The notes: a model not told the origin generated them from the sequence alone. A DNA stretch of 64,000 nucleotides from Kitasatospora cineracea (GCF_003751605.1 NZ_RJVJ01000001.1:372001-436000); one strand, 5' to 3'; positions 17,038 through 24,997 are shown, counted from the stretch's first letter. Made by a program: numbers and translations.

Positions 17038-18171
17038 GTGCAGCCGGTGGGCCATCGAGAGTGGGAGCGGCCGTTCCCCGTGCGGTACCTGATCGTCGGC
17101 GAGGACGAGGACGGCGGGGAACTGCTACTGGGCCGGTGCGCCGCCGTCGAGGGCCTGTTCACCGACCCGGCCCCGCCACCGCGCGAGGTCCTGGTCCTGC
17201 GCGGCTGCGCACCGGGGGCGGCAGCCGGGTGGCTCGGACCGGCCCTGATCACCGGCCGGTCGGCCTCCGGGCGGGAGTACTGGTGGGATCTGCTGGACGC
17301 CGAACTGCTCGCGGTCGTCCCGCACACCGCCGATCCGACGCTGGTCGACGTGGTGGTCGGGGCAGCCGTCGGTGCGGTGGAGGACTTCCGGTTCGCACGG
17401 GATCCTGGTGAGCGCTTCGAATTGACGGCGACCTGGTCCGGGCCGGAGCCGCTCGCGGTGGGTGCGGAAGTCACGGGGTTGCTGGTGGAACGTGCCGGGC
17501 CCGGGCGATTGCCGGTGCAGCTGGTCGGCTGTGAGCTGACCGGTCCGCTGCGGGCTCAGTTGGACAGCGGTTACCGGGGCTGGCCCGCGTACGCCGAACT
17601 GTGGGCGCTGGACGACACCGGCCGGGTACTGTGCCGGGTCCCGACGGGTCTGGCCATCGACCGGACCTGGCCGTCGGTGCTCGGCGGCGGCCTGCTGGAC
17701 GTGCTGCTGTCGGTCTCCTCCGATCAGTTGCCGGGCTCGGCGGCCCGCGCGGTCTGGCAGCAGTGGCGGGCCGGGCCGCCGCGGCAGGCGGGCAGTTGGC
17801 GCGGGTCGGGCACCGCCGCCAAGGAGGCCTGGCAGACGCTGGCGCTGTACATCTGCGGGCCCGGGCCGGACCGTTCCGGCGGCGAGTACCACCTGGACGG
17901 CAGGGAGGTGGAGGACGTCACGGGCCTGCACTGCGCGATCGGTGAGGCGGTGAACGGGCCGGGGGGCTACTACGGGCGGGAGTGGAACGGTCTGCGCGAC
18001 TGCCTGGGCGGGGGCTTCGGGCTGGTCCCGCCGTTCACCCTGGTCTGGCACGACTTCGCCGTCACCGAGGAGGAGTTGGCCGCCGACCGCGACCCGGCGA
18101 CCGGTCTCGGTTACCCGGAGGGGGTGGCCCGCGAGCTGGAGCGGCGCGGGGTGACGGTCGTCCGGGCCTGA
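17038..18171 (+). CDS. Barstar-domain protein with uncharacterised N-terminal region
   Basis: The 377-residue product ends in a barstar-like domain (about residues 283-365), seen as the LDGREVEDVTGLHCAIGEAV stretch, then GYYGREWNGLRDCLGGGFG, which match the barnase-inhibitor fold. The N-terminal 270 residues form a beta-rich region that I do not recognise (for example YLIVGEDEDGGELLLGRCAA). The GTG at 17038 has AAGGAGG at a good distance. No barnase-like ribonuclease is adjacent, so it may be an orphan immunity or regulatory protein. The coding strand is convergent with the kinase gene at 18.2 kb, with only about 20 bases between. Confidence 0.8.
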   Translation: MQPVGHREWERPFPVRYLIVGEDEDGGELLLGRCAAVEGLFTDPAPPPREVLVLRGCAPGAAAGWLGPALITGRSASGREYWWDLLDAELLAVVPHTADPTLVDVVVGAAVGAVEDFRFARDPGERFELTATWSGPEPLAVGAEVTGLLVERAGPGRLPVQLVGCELTGPLRAQLDSGYRGWPAYAELWALDDTGRVLCRVPTGLAIDRTWPSVLGGGLLDVLLSVSSDQLPGSAARAVWQQWRAGPPRQAGSWRGSGTAAKEAWQTLALYICGPGPDRSGGEYHLDGREVEDVTGLHCAIGEAVNGPGGYYGREWNGLRDCLGGGFGLVPPFTLVWHDFAVTEEELAADRDPATGLGYPEGVARELERRGVTVVRA

Positions 18172-18191
18172 CCGGTGCCGGGGCCGGGGCG

Positions 18192-19262
18192 TCAGGTCCG
18201 TTCGGCGGGGAGCGGGCCCGCGGCGGGCCAGGTGGTGCGGGCGCGGGTGGCGAGGGTGGCGCAGAAGCGGCCGAAGACCGGGAGGGCGGTGTCGGGGCCG
18301 GCGAGTTCGGCGACCGCCCGCAGGCGGTGCAGGAGGCGGCGGCGGGCGGTGGCGTTGCCCCAGGTCCAGTCGCCGTGGTGGAGGCGGGACAGGTGGTCGG
18401 CGGTGCCGCGTTCGGCCTTGGGGACGAGTGCGTCGCCGCGCAGCAGCCAGCCGGCGCAGGCGTCGGCGAGTTCGGCGGGGGTGGCGGCCTCGGTGCCGGT
18501 GGCCGCGCGCCAGGCGGTGCGGTAGGCGGCTTCGGCCTCGGCCAGTACGGGGGCGGGCGGGGCGGTGGAGCACCAGCAAGTGGGGAAGCCGATCCGCAGG
18601 TAGGCGAACTCGACCGCGCCGGGGCCGAGCGAGGCCTGCTCGAAGTCGACGAACCGGACGCCGTCGGCGGTGTGCAGGTCGTTGCCGGGGCAGGGGTCGC
18701 CGTGCAGCAGGGCGTGCCGGACGGGGGCGGCGGAGAGCCGGTCGAGCAGGGCCTCGGCCTCGGCGCGGGCGCCGGGCGGGGCGGGGACGTCGAGGATCCG
18801 GGCCAGGGCGATGAAGCAGCCGAGGTCGCGCCCGGTCGGGCCGGTCCAGGCGGGCAGGTCGGTGCCGGGGGCCGTCCCCGCGAGGTCCTGGAGGTCGGCG
18901 GGGGCGCTGGCGTGCAGCCCGGCCAGCGCGGTGGCGTAGTCCTGCTGCCAGCCGGGGCCGGGGGTGCGGTCCTCCAGGCGTTCCAGCACCAGCAGCCGGG
19001 CGGCCGGGTCGGTGCCGAGCAGGGCGGGCACCACCGGGCGGCCGGGCCGGCCGGGCCGGGCGGCGAGGGAGAGCGCGGCCGCCTCGCGGGCGTAGCGGTC
19101 GGCGGCCCCGGGCGAGGCGACCAGCTGCTTGACCACCACCGGGCGGCCGGCGAGCTCGGCCCGCCAGACCCGGGAGCGCGGGCTGCTGACCAGGCGGCGG
19201 ACCTTGCGGGGCGGGCCGAGTTCGGTGCGCAGCCGCTCGCCGAGCGGGAGGGAGGACCACAT
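18192..19262 (-). CDS. Aminoglycoside phosphotransferase-fold (APH) small-molecule kinase
   Basis: The 356-residue protein has the choline/aminoglycoside kinase fold. ATP-binding lysine is in RPVVVKQLV, the catalytic loop reads LLHGDPCPGND (HGDxxxxN), and the metal-binding Asp is in VRFVDFEQA. These motifs look intact, so it should phosphorylate a hydroxyl of a small molecule, but substrates of the family vary and resistance should not be assumed. The ATG at 19262 has AAGG eight bases upstream; an ATG three codons earlier lies too close to it. It lies downstream of wblC and the 81-residue gene on the same strand, separated by a large hairpin. Confidence 0.87.
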   Translation of the reverse strand: MWSSLPLGERLRTELGPPRKVRRLVSSPRSRVWRAELAGRPVVVKQLVASPGAADRYAREAAALSLAARPGRPGRPVVPALLGTDPAARLLVLERLEDRTPGPGWQQDYATALAGLHASAPADLQDLAGTAPGTDLPAWTGPTGRDLGCFIALARILDVPAPPGARAEAEALLDRLSAAPVRHALLHGDPCPGNDLHTADGVRFVDFEQASLGPGAVEFAYLRIGFPTCWCSTAPPAPVLAEAEAAYRTAWRAATGTEAATPAELADACAGWLLRGDALVPKAERGTADHLSRLHHGDWTWGNATARRRLLHRLRAVAELAGPDTALPVFGRFCATLATRARTTWPAAGPLPAERT

Positions 19263-19395
19263 GGGGGCCATCCTTGCACGACCTGTTCGAGCGGCGAACA
19301 GCAGTGCGGAGCGGTGGAGTTGGGCCGGGCGGGCCCGGACGGGCATGAATGCGGCGGAACCGGGCGGGCGGGGTCGGACGGCAGGCACCGGGACG

Positions 19396-19440
19396 CGCCG
19401 ACGGCCGGCTCCCCCGGGGGCGGGGAGTCGGCCGTCGGCG
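19396..19440 (-). terminator. 19-bp hairpin between the small basic gene and the APH kinase gene
   Basis: Segments 19396-19414 and 19422-19440 pair over 19 bases with a single G-T wobble and a 7-base loop. It lies just beyond the stop codon of the 81-residue gene and should end the wblC transcript. Confidence 0.8.
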
Positions 19441-19497
19441 TTCAGGGGTGTGTCACCGGCGGGGCCTTACGGCCGGCCGGCGGGGGTGGAGCATCCG

Positions 19498-19743
19498 TCA
19501 CATCAGGGCGACGGCGAGGGCCTTGCGGGCGCGCAGCGAGGCACGTTCGGCCCGGCGGCGCAGTCGCGCCGCGCGCAGCACCCGCAGGCCGAGGCGTTGC
19601 TCCTCGGCCTCGTGGAGGCGTTGCTGCATATGCGCGCGAGCCAGGGATTCTTGGAGGAGATTCATCTCGAGGGTCCTGTTCTGGATCTGGAGTTCGGTGG
19701 TCTGCTCGGAGCGGACGGTGGGATCGATGCCGGCGGGGTTCAT
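19498..19743 (-). CDS. Small basic helical protein downstream of wblC, 81 aa
   Basis: From the ATG at 19743 the protein starts MNPAGIDPTVRSEQTTELQI and continues as one long charged helix with Leu/Ala heptad character and a very basic end (RLRRRAERASLRARKALAVA). AGGA lies upstream. The frame is also open back to a GTG at 19911 that overlaps the wblC stop codon by four bases, which would give a coupled 137-residue form, also starting MNPA. Which start is used is not clear. Co-transcription with wblC is likely, as no terminator lies between. Function unknown; nucleic acid or ribosome binding is a guess from charge. Confidence 0.6.
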   Translation of the reverse strand: MNPAGIDPTVRSEQTTELQIQNRTLEMNLLQESLARAHMQQRLHEAEEQRLGLRVLRAARLRRRAERASLRARKALAVALM

Positions 19744-19907
19744 GTGGTGGTCCTGCTCGTGGTGCGTCGTCGGGAAGGGGCGGGTGAGTGCTGCGTCGGC
19801 CTTGGCGGCCGCGATGCGTACCGAGTGGCGCAGAGCGGTGTCCAGCGGGGGCTGCTCTCCCCTGCGGACGGCTCCGGTGCCGCTGCGGTCGGTCCTGGCT
19901 GCGGGGT

Positions 19908-20183
19908 TCACGCCATGACCTCGGTCTTGCGCGGACGGCCACGCGGGCGCTTCCGGGCGACGACGACGCCCTGCACGAAGAGCTCGCCGCCCCAGACGCC
20001 CCACGGCTCGCGGCGCTCGAGGGCACCGGTGAGGCAGGCGGCCTTGACGGGGCAGGTGCCACACAGCGACTTGGCGTACTCGACGTCCGCGGGGGTCTCC
20101 GCGAAGAAGACCTCCGGGTCGAAGGCCCGGCACGGGATGGGGAGCCCGAGCGAGTCAGCCTCGTCGATGGCGGTGAGCTGCAT
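19908..20183 (-). CDS. wblC: WhiB-family regulator WblC/WhiB7
   Basis: This 91-residue iron-sulfur protein is the WhiB7-type activator of intrinsic antibiotic resistance. It works with the principal sigma factor at promoters with an AT-rich stretch just upstream of -35. All hallmarks are present: four cluster cysteines C18, C41, C44 and C50 (CGTCPVKAAC), the EPWGVWGGE turn that contacts sigma, and the C-terminal AT-hook RGRPRK at 81-86. The ATG at 20183 has GGAGGT seven bases upstream. Its long leader holds an ORF, a terminator and a competing stem, so expression is probably controlled by attenuation in response to translation inhibitors. In S. coelicolor the gene is also near uvrD2. Confidence 0.95.
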   Translation of the reverse strand: MQLTAIDEADSLGLPIPCRAFDPEVFFAETPADVEYAKSLCGTCPVKAACLTGALERREPWGVWGGELFVQGVVVARKRPRGRPRKTEVMA

Positions 20184-20375
20184 GAGTGTTACCTCCGGGG
20201 GGTCGGCCTGGTTGGCCTTGACGGTCTTGTCGGTCGGTACGGACGGGAGGGGCGGCGGTGTGATGACCGTGGACACTGTGGGCGTCTTCCTCGTCTTCGA
20301 TGTGGATCCGGCCGTTCCGTGGTGCGGAGCGGTCCGGAGGCCCCGTGGGGCCTGGGTGGGTCTTGCGTACCGGAC

Positions 20376-20468
20376 AAAACAGAAGGGCCGCGGAACCCGG
20401 TGGCTGGGTTTCCGCGGCCCTGGAGGCACCGCCCGTGACTGTTTCAGTCAGGGTCGTTCGCTCCAGGG
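20376..20468 (-). promoter_or_regulatory. wblC transcription attenuator (terminator plus alternative antiterminator stem)
   Basis: Reading leftward, the wblC leader forms a strong hairpin (20420-20406 with 20398-20385, one bulge) followed by the U-rich run TTCTGTTTTG (20384-20375), a full intrinsic terminator about 190 bases before the wblC start. An alternative 8-bp stem pairs CCCTGGAG (20468-20461) with CTCCAGGG (20425-20418). The second strand of that stem uses the first three bases of the terminator stem, so the two folds compete. The upstream strand lies in the last codons of the 138-codon leader ORF, so ribosome position could choose between them. A small stem (TGACTG/CAGTCA) around the ORF stop codon adds to the structure. 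Confidence 0.75.
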
Positions 20469-20864
20469 TCCAGGCCCGCGGAAAGCCTGCTGCCGGCCGG
20501 CCTCGGCGCCGTGAACGGCGGCTTCGGCCAGGGAGATCTGCTGGTCCTGCTTCTTGCTTCCGGCACCGACGGCGGCCGCATAGCGCCCATGCAGGGCTTC
20601 TGCCGCTACTGCCTTCGATGCCTTGGTCGGTCGCTCGTCGGACAGCGAAATGCCGCCGCCGAACGTCGCCCAGTCACGGGAGAGACCTGCCTCGACACGG
20701 GTGCCCACAGCATTGCCCAGATCACTGACAGGGCAGTGCTCGGACAGCAGGCGCTCGGCGTTGCCGCCGGCCGTGCCAAGACCCAGAACCGAAGCGCTGA
20801 CGCGCGAGGGCATGGCGAGGGTGGTCATCAGGTCGGTCACTTTGGTGATCATCTTGGTCTCCAC
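20448..20864 (-). CDS. 138-codon upstream ORF in the wblC leader
   Basis: A GTG at 20864 has AGGAGG eight bases upstream. The product starts METKMITKVTDLMTTLAMPS and ends AFRGPGPWSERP, 27 bases before the terminator hairpin of wblC. Codon choice is less GC-biased than in neighbouring genes, especially in the second half, suggesting that the peptide itself is under weak selection and that its translation matters. WhiB7 leaders in other actinobacteria contain upstream ORFs, although usually shorter. It could alternatively be a separate small gene. No domain is recognised. Confidence 0.6.
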   Translation of the reverse strand: METKMITKVTDLMTTLAMPSRVSASVLGLGTAGGNAERLLSEHCPVSDLGNAVGTRVEAGLSRDWATFGGGISLSDERPTKASKAVAAEALHGRYAAAVGAGSKKQDQQISLAEAAVHGAEAGRQQAFRGPGPWSERP

Positions 20865-20991
20865 TGAACTCGCCTCCTCTCGGCGTCTCGCGGTGTCCGG
20901 TCGCCCGGACTCCGATATCTGGTTGATGGTCGCGCACGCAGAAACAAGCCCTCTGCGAGCTTTGCGGTCTCGTCCCCTTGACCGCTCCGGC

Positions 20992-21032
20992 AGGCTATTG
21001 CGCCGTCCATGCGGCGCGCAAACTATTTTTCC
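20992..21032 (-). promoter_or_regulatory. Candidate WblC-type promoter of the wblC leader
   Basis: Reading leftward, an A-rich element GGAAAAATAG (21032-21023) abuts a -35-like TTGCGC (21021-21016); an 18-base spacer leads to TAGCCT (20997-20992), fitting TANNNT. An AT-rich block directly upstream of -35 is the known mark of WhiB7-dependent, autoregulated promoters. The A-rich element also contains the stop codon of uvrD2. Confidence 0.45.
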
Positions 21033-23299
21033 GGCGAGTTCTCAGCCTGGTTGTCGGCTTCGCCCTCGGACGGGGCGGACTCCGCTTCCCGGTCGGTCTC
21101 CCCGACCGGTTCCGGACTCTCCCCCGCACACAACAAGAGCACGTCGGCGCCGTACTTGTCCAGCTTCATGGCGCCCACTCCGGAGATCCTGGACAGCTCG
21201 GCGAGGCTGCCCGGCACGTCCTCCGCGATGGCCGTCAGGGTGGCGTCGGTGAACACCACGTAGGCCGGGGCGCCCTGTTCCCTGGCCTTGACCGAGCGCC
21301 ACTCGCGCAGCCGCTCGTACAGCGCCTCGTCCATCGTGGACGGGCAGCCCTCGCAGCGGCGGAGCTTGCGCTCGACGGCGTCGGTCAGGGTGCGGTCGCA
21401 GACCCGGCACTTGACCGGGCCGCGCACCCGGCGCGCGGCGGAGCGCTCCGCGCCCGGCTCGACTCCCCCGCGCCCGCCGCGGGTGCGCGCGCCGGGGCTG
21501 CCGGAGCCGGGGCGCAGGCCGTCCAGGAAGCGGGTGGGCTTGCGGGAGGCGCGGCCGCCCGGGGAGCGGGAGAGCGACCAGGAGAGGGTGAGGAAGCGGC
21601 GGGCCCGGGTGACGCCGACGTACAGCAGCCGGCGCTCCTCCTCGACCTGCTCGTCGGTCTTCGCGTAGATGATCGGCAGCGTGCCCTCGGTGAGGCCGAC
21701 CAGGAACACCGCGTCCCACTCCAGGCCCTTGGCGGCGTGCAGCGAGGCCAGCGTGACGCCCTCGACGGCGGGGGCGTGCTGGGCGGCGGCCCGGGCGTCC
21801 AGCTCGGCGACGTAGGCGGCGAGGTCGGCGCGCTCGCCGGCCGCGGTGCGGGCGGCCTCGAACTCCCCGGCGAGCCGGACCAGCGCGTTCAGCGACTCCC
21901 AGCGCTCGCGGACCGCGCCGGAGCCGGCCGGCGGGGTGGCCGCGAAGCCGCGGGTGGCGAGCACCGCGCGGACCTGGGCGGCGAGGTCGGGCGCGCCGGC
22001 CGTCAGCGGGTCGTCGGCGGCCCGGGCGGCGCCCTTGAGCAGCACGCCGGCCTCGCGGACCTCGGGGCGTTCGAAGAACCGCTCGGCGCCCTTGAGCTGG
22101 TAGGCGATGCCGAGGTCGGCCAGGGCCTGCTCGTACACCTCGGACTGGCTGTTGGTGCGGAACAGCACGGCGACCTCGCTGGCCCGCACGCCGGTGCCGA
22201 GCAGGTCGCGGATCAGGCGGGCGGTGGACTCGGCCTCGGTGGGCTCGTCCTGGTACTCGCGGTAGACCGGCTCGGGGCCGGCCTCGCGCTGGGAGACCAG
22301 TTCCAGCCGGTGCTGGGCGGCCTGGCCGCGGGCCTGCGAGAGCAGCCCGTTGGCCAGGTGGACCACCTGCGGGGTGGAGCGGTAGTCCCGGACCAGCTTG
22401 ACCACGGTGGCGCCGGGGTGGCGGTGCCGGAAGCCGAGCAGGTGGTCGGGGGTGGCGCCGGTGAAGGAGTAGATGGTCTGGCTGGCGTCGCCGACGACGC
22501 AGAGGCTGGCGCCGCCGTCGCCGCCCGTCCACTGCTCCAGCAGGCGCTGCTGGAGCGGGGAGACGTCCTGGTACTCGTCGACGGTGAAGTGCCGGTACTG
22601 GGAGCGGACCCGGTCGGCGATCTCCGGGCGGTCCTCCAGGATGGCGGCGGTGAGCAGCAGCACGTCCTCGAAGTCGATCAGGCCGCGCTGGCGCTTGGCG
22701 TCCTCGTAGGCGGCGTAGACCCGGGCGGTCTCCGCCGGGTCCCGCGGGGCCTCGCGGCCGGACTTGGCGAGGGCGGCGGGGTAGTCGTCGGGGACGACCT
22801 GGGTGACCTTGGCCCACTCGATCTCGGCCGTCAGGTCGCGCAGTTCGGTGCGCTGGACGCGCAGGCCGCTGCGGCCGGCCGCCTCGGCGACCAGCTGGAC
22901 CTTGCGCTCCAGCAGCCGGGGCAGCTCGCCGCCGACGGCGCGCGGCCAGAAGTACTGGAGCTGGCGCAGCGCCGCGGAGTGGAAGGTGCGGGCCTGCACG
23001 CCGTCCGCGCCGAGCTGGCGCAGCCGGCCGCGCATCTCGCCGGCCGCGCGGGCGGTGAAGGTGACGGCGAGGACCTGCGAGGGGTGGTAGACGCCGCTGC
23101 GCACGCCGTAGGCGATCCGGTGGGTGATGGCGCGGGTCTTGCCGGTGCCGGCGCCGGCCAGCACGCAGACCGGGCCGTGCAGGGCGGTGGCCACGGCGCG
23201 CTGCTCGGGGTCGAGCCCGGCCAGCACCGCGTCCGCTCCGGTGGGGGCGGGGCCGTACTGCGCGTGGGGGTCGTCGAACCCCAGGAGGTCTTCCTGCAT
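21023..23299 (-). CDS. uvrD2: UvrD2-type superfamily 1 DNA helicase
   Basis: The 758-residue 3'-5' helicase has the UvrD motor (Walker A GAGTGKTR, VDEYQDVSPLQQ, GDASQTIYSFTGA, LVRDYRST, LHAAKGLEWDAV, LYVGVTRAR). A tetracysteine zinc element (CRVC ... CEGC, C-x2-C-x14-C-x2-C) and a C-terminal HRDC domain follow, exactly the domain order of mycobacterial UvrD2. The tail after the HRDC domain is acidic. The ATG at 23299 is preferred for the purine-rich GGAGGG upstream; the ATG three codons earlier has none. It is divergent from the mycoredoxin gene. The role is in DNA repair or replication; the mycobacterial protein is essential. Confidence 0.95.
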   Translation of the reverse strand: MQEDLLGFDDPHAQYGPAPTGADAVLAGLDPEQRAVATALHGPVCVLAGAGTGKTRAITHRIAYGVRSGVYHPSQVLAVTFTARAAGEMRGRLRQLGADGVQARTFHSAALRQLQYFWPRAVGGELPRLLERKVQLVAEAAGRSGLRVQRTELRDLTAEIEWAKVTQVVPDDYPAALAKSGREAPRDPAETARVYAAYEDAKRQRGLIDFEDVLLLTAAILEDRPEIADRVRSQYRHFTVDEYQDVSPLQQRLLEQWTGGDGGASLCVVGDASQTIYSFTGATPDHLLGFRHRHPGATVVKLVRDYRSTPQVVHLANGLLSQARGQAAQHRLELVSQREAGPEPVYREYQDEPTEAESTARLIRDLLGTGVRASEVAVLFRTNSQSEVYEQALADLGIAYQLKGAERFFERPEVREAGVLLKGAARAADDPLTAGAPDLAAQVRAVLATRGFAATPPAGSGAVRERWESLNALVRLAGEFEAARTAAGERADLAAYVAELDARAAAQHAPAVEGVTLASLHAAKGLEWDAVFLVGLTEGTLPIIYAKTDEQVEEERRLLYVGVTRARRFLTLSWSLSRSPGGRASRKPTRFLDGLRPGSGSPGARTRGGRGGVEPGAERSAARRVRGPVKCRVCDRTLTDAVERKLRRCEGCPSTMDEALYERLREWRSVKAREQGAPAYVVFTDATLTAIAEDVPGSLAELSRISGVGAMKLDKYGADVLLLCAGESPEPVGETDREAESAPSEGEADNQAENSPEK

Positions 23300-23468
23300 G
23301 CCCTCCATCCTCGCAGGCGCTCCGGACAGTTCGGACGGGGTTGTCCACAGGCGGCCGGTGGTGGTCGGATCGTCATACCGTTGTCCGTCCCGGAATGGGT
23401 CCGGGCCGCCGGACGTTGCACCGGGCGGCCGTCCGGCCACCGTCCGTCGACCGAAGGAGTCCCTCGCC

Positions 23469-23720
23469 ATGTCCGGCACCGTCACGATGTACAGCACGAC
23501 CTGGTGCGGCTACTGCAACCGCCTCAAGAGCCAGCTGGACCGCGAGGGCATCGCCTACAGCGAGGTCAACATCGAGCAGGACCCGGCCTCTGCGTCCTAC
23601 GTGGAGTCGGTGAACGACGGCAACCAGACGGTGCCGACGGTCGTGGTGGTCTCCGCCTCCGGCGAGCAGAGCGTGATGACCAACCCGAGCCTGCGCCAGG
23701 TCCAGGCCGCGCTGGTCTGA
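23469..23720 (+). CDS. Mycoredoxin (glutaredoxin-like, CGYC active site)
   Basis: The 83-residue protein has the thioredoxin/glutaredoxin fold with the CGYC redox centre at residues 13-16 and the TVPTVVV cis-proline strand. In actinomycetes such proteins reduce mycothiol-protein mixed disulfides using mycothiol. AAGGAG lies upstream of the ATG. Pairing with uvrD2 in divergent orientation is the same as in mycobacteria (Mrx1, Rv3198A). Because WhiB7-type regulation depends on mycothiol redox state, its closeness to wblC is suggestive but may only reflect old gene order. Confidence 0.92.
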   Translation: MSGTVTMYSTTWCGYCNRLKSQLDREGIAYSEVNIEQDPASASYVESVNDGNQTVPTVVVVSASGEQSVMTNPSLRQVQAALV

Positions 23721-24004
23721 TCCGGATCCGCGCCGATCCGGTCCCTTCCGGTTCGGATCGGATCGGTCCGGTGCGGTCCGAATCCGCTCGAATTCCGGTC
23801 GCATTCCGTCCGGGTTCCGATCGGTTCCGGTCCGCATTCCGCCCCGGCCGATCGGGGGTCCGGTCCGCGGGGCCGGAAATCCACCGGTCCGCATTCCGCC
23901 GCCGCCCGGCCCCGTTTCCCGCGGGCCGGGCGGCGGCGTTTTCCCCGCGGCCCGCTCGGCTGTCCGGCCCGCTCGGCTGTCCCGCCTTCCGGCCTTCCGC
24001 CCCT
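23721..24004. repeat. Degenerate TCCGGTTCGG-type low-complexity tract and spacer
   Basis: Between mycoredoxin and the GntR gene, about 170 bases (23721-23890) are built from short variants of GGATCGG, TTCCGGT and GCATTCCG in both orientations, many of them mutually complementary. No protein-coding frame is convincing here. The rest is G/C-rich with a possible weak hairpin near 23900-23935. The tract may fold as the 3' end of both convergent transcripts, or be an expanding simple repeat. Confidence 0.5.
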
Positions 24005-24784
24005 TCAGCTGTTGGCCGTGCCGTCGCCGAGTTCGTAGAGCAGCCGGGCCCGGTCGGCGGCGTAGCGGGTCTCCACCACCCGGATCGGGCCGCGCCGGTC
24101 GCTGCTGATCCGGGTGTTGACCAGCAGCGGCACGCCGGGGCCGAGGCCGAACCAGGCGGCCTCGGCGGGGGCGGGCATCCGGGCGGTGAGGTGGTCGGTG
24201 GCGGAGGTCTCGGTGCGGCCGAGCTGCGCCAGTATCCGTTCGTCGCCGCCGGGGACGGGCCCGGAGTTCATCAGCGGGGTGCCGGCGGCCAGTCCGGCCC
24301 GGTAGTGGCTCTCCTCGATGGCGTAGGGCTCCTGGTCGACCCGGCAGAGCTGACGGCGCATCATGACGGTCTCCTCGGGGCGCAGTCCGAGCCAGGCGGC
24401 GATGTCGCGGCGGGCCCGGACGGCGGCCACCTCGAAGTCCACGGTGAGCCGCCGCCCGGCGGCGGCCGCCTCGGCCGCGTACACCTCGCCGCTGGGGGCG
24501 AGCGGTTCGCGGCGGGCCGGGCGGGCGTACACCCGGTGGTCGTGCCGGGAGGGTTCGCGCAGGTAGGTGCCCTTGCCCTGGACGCGCGCCACCCGGCCCT
24601 CGTTGACCAGCACGTCCACCGCGAGCCGGACGGTGTTGCGGGCCACCCCGTAGTGCTCCTCCAGCTCGGTCTCGACCGGGAGCCGTCCGCCGCCCGCCCA
24701 CTCGCCGGCCTCGATGCGCCGGCGCAGGTCGGCGGCGAGCTGTTGGTACTTGGGCGAAGGGGCGGTGCCGCGCGGGATCGTCAC
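24005..24784 (-). CDS. GntR/HutC-family transcriptional regulator
   Basis: The 259-residue protein has an N-terminal winged helix-turn-helix (KYQQLAADLRRRIEAGEWAG, then LPVETELEEHYGVARNTVRL) and a UTRA ligand-binding domain (about 95-250), so it is HutC type. The effector is unknown. The GTG start at 24784 has no visible ribosome binding site and may be read from a leaderless transcript. The start codon sits inside a TCAC-N4-GTGA dyad (24781-24792), a possible self-operator. No obvious target operon is adjacent. Confidence 0.9.
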   Translation of the reverse strand: MTIPRGTAPSPKYQQLAADLRRRIEAGEWAGGGRLPVETELEEHYGVARNTVRLAVDVLVNEGRVARVQGKGTYLREPSRHDHRVYARPARREPLAPSGEVYAAEAAAAGRRLTVDFEVAAVRARRDIAAWLGLRPEETVMMRRQLCRVDQEPYAIEESHYRAGLAAGTPLMNSGPVPGGDERILAQLGRTETSATDHLTARMPAPAEAAWFGLGPGVPLLVNTRISSDRRGPIRVVETRYAADRARLLYELGDGTANS

Positions 24785-24792
24785 GCGAGTGA
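24781..24792. promoter_or_regulatory. Dyad overlapping the GntR start codon
   Basis: TCAC and GTGA arms separated by four bases cover the GTG start of the GntR gene. Autorepression is inferred only from position. Confidence 0.3.
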
Positions 24793-24934
24793 ATGTAGCC
24801 AGTGGGCTCGGGCGGTTTCAGCGGAATGCGCCAACCGTGCCCGGAACCCGGGTCCGGGAAACCCCGGCGGAACGTTCCGGGCGGACCCGAACCTTTCCGG
24901 TGGCCCGGCTCCGGGCCTCCGGCGGATGCACAAC

Positions 24935-24964
24935 GGGGGCGTACGGATCACTCCGTACGCCCCC
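24935..24964 (-). terminator. Hairpin terminator after nudC
   Basis: A perfect 13-bp stem (24935-24947 with 24952-24964) with a 4-base loop begins about 35 bases past the nudC stop codon. Confidence 0.85.
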
Positions 24965-24997
24965 GGCGCGGAAATCACCGGGCGGCCGGCCCCGGCG

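Noticed and set aside
18192..19262. Aminoglycoside resistance gene
   Set aside because: The fold and motifs are general to small-molecule kinases; proximity to wblC is not evidence of drug inactivation.
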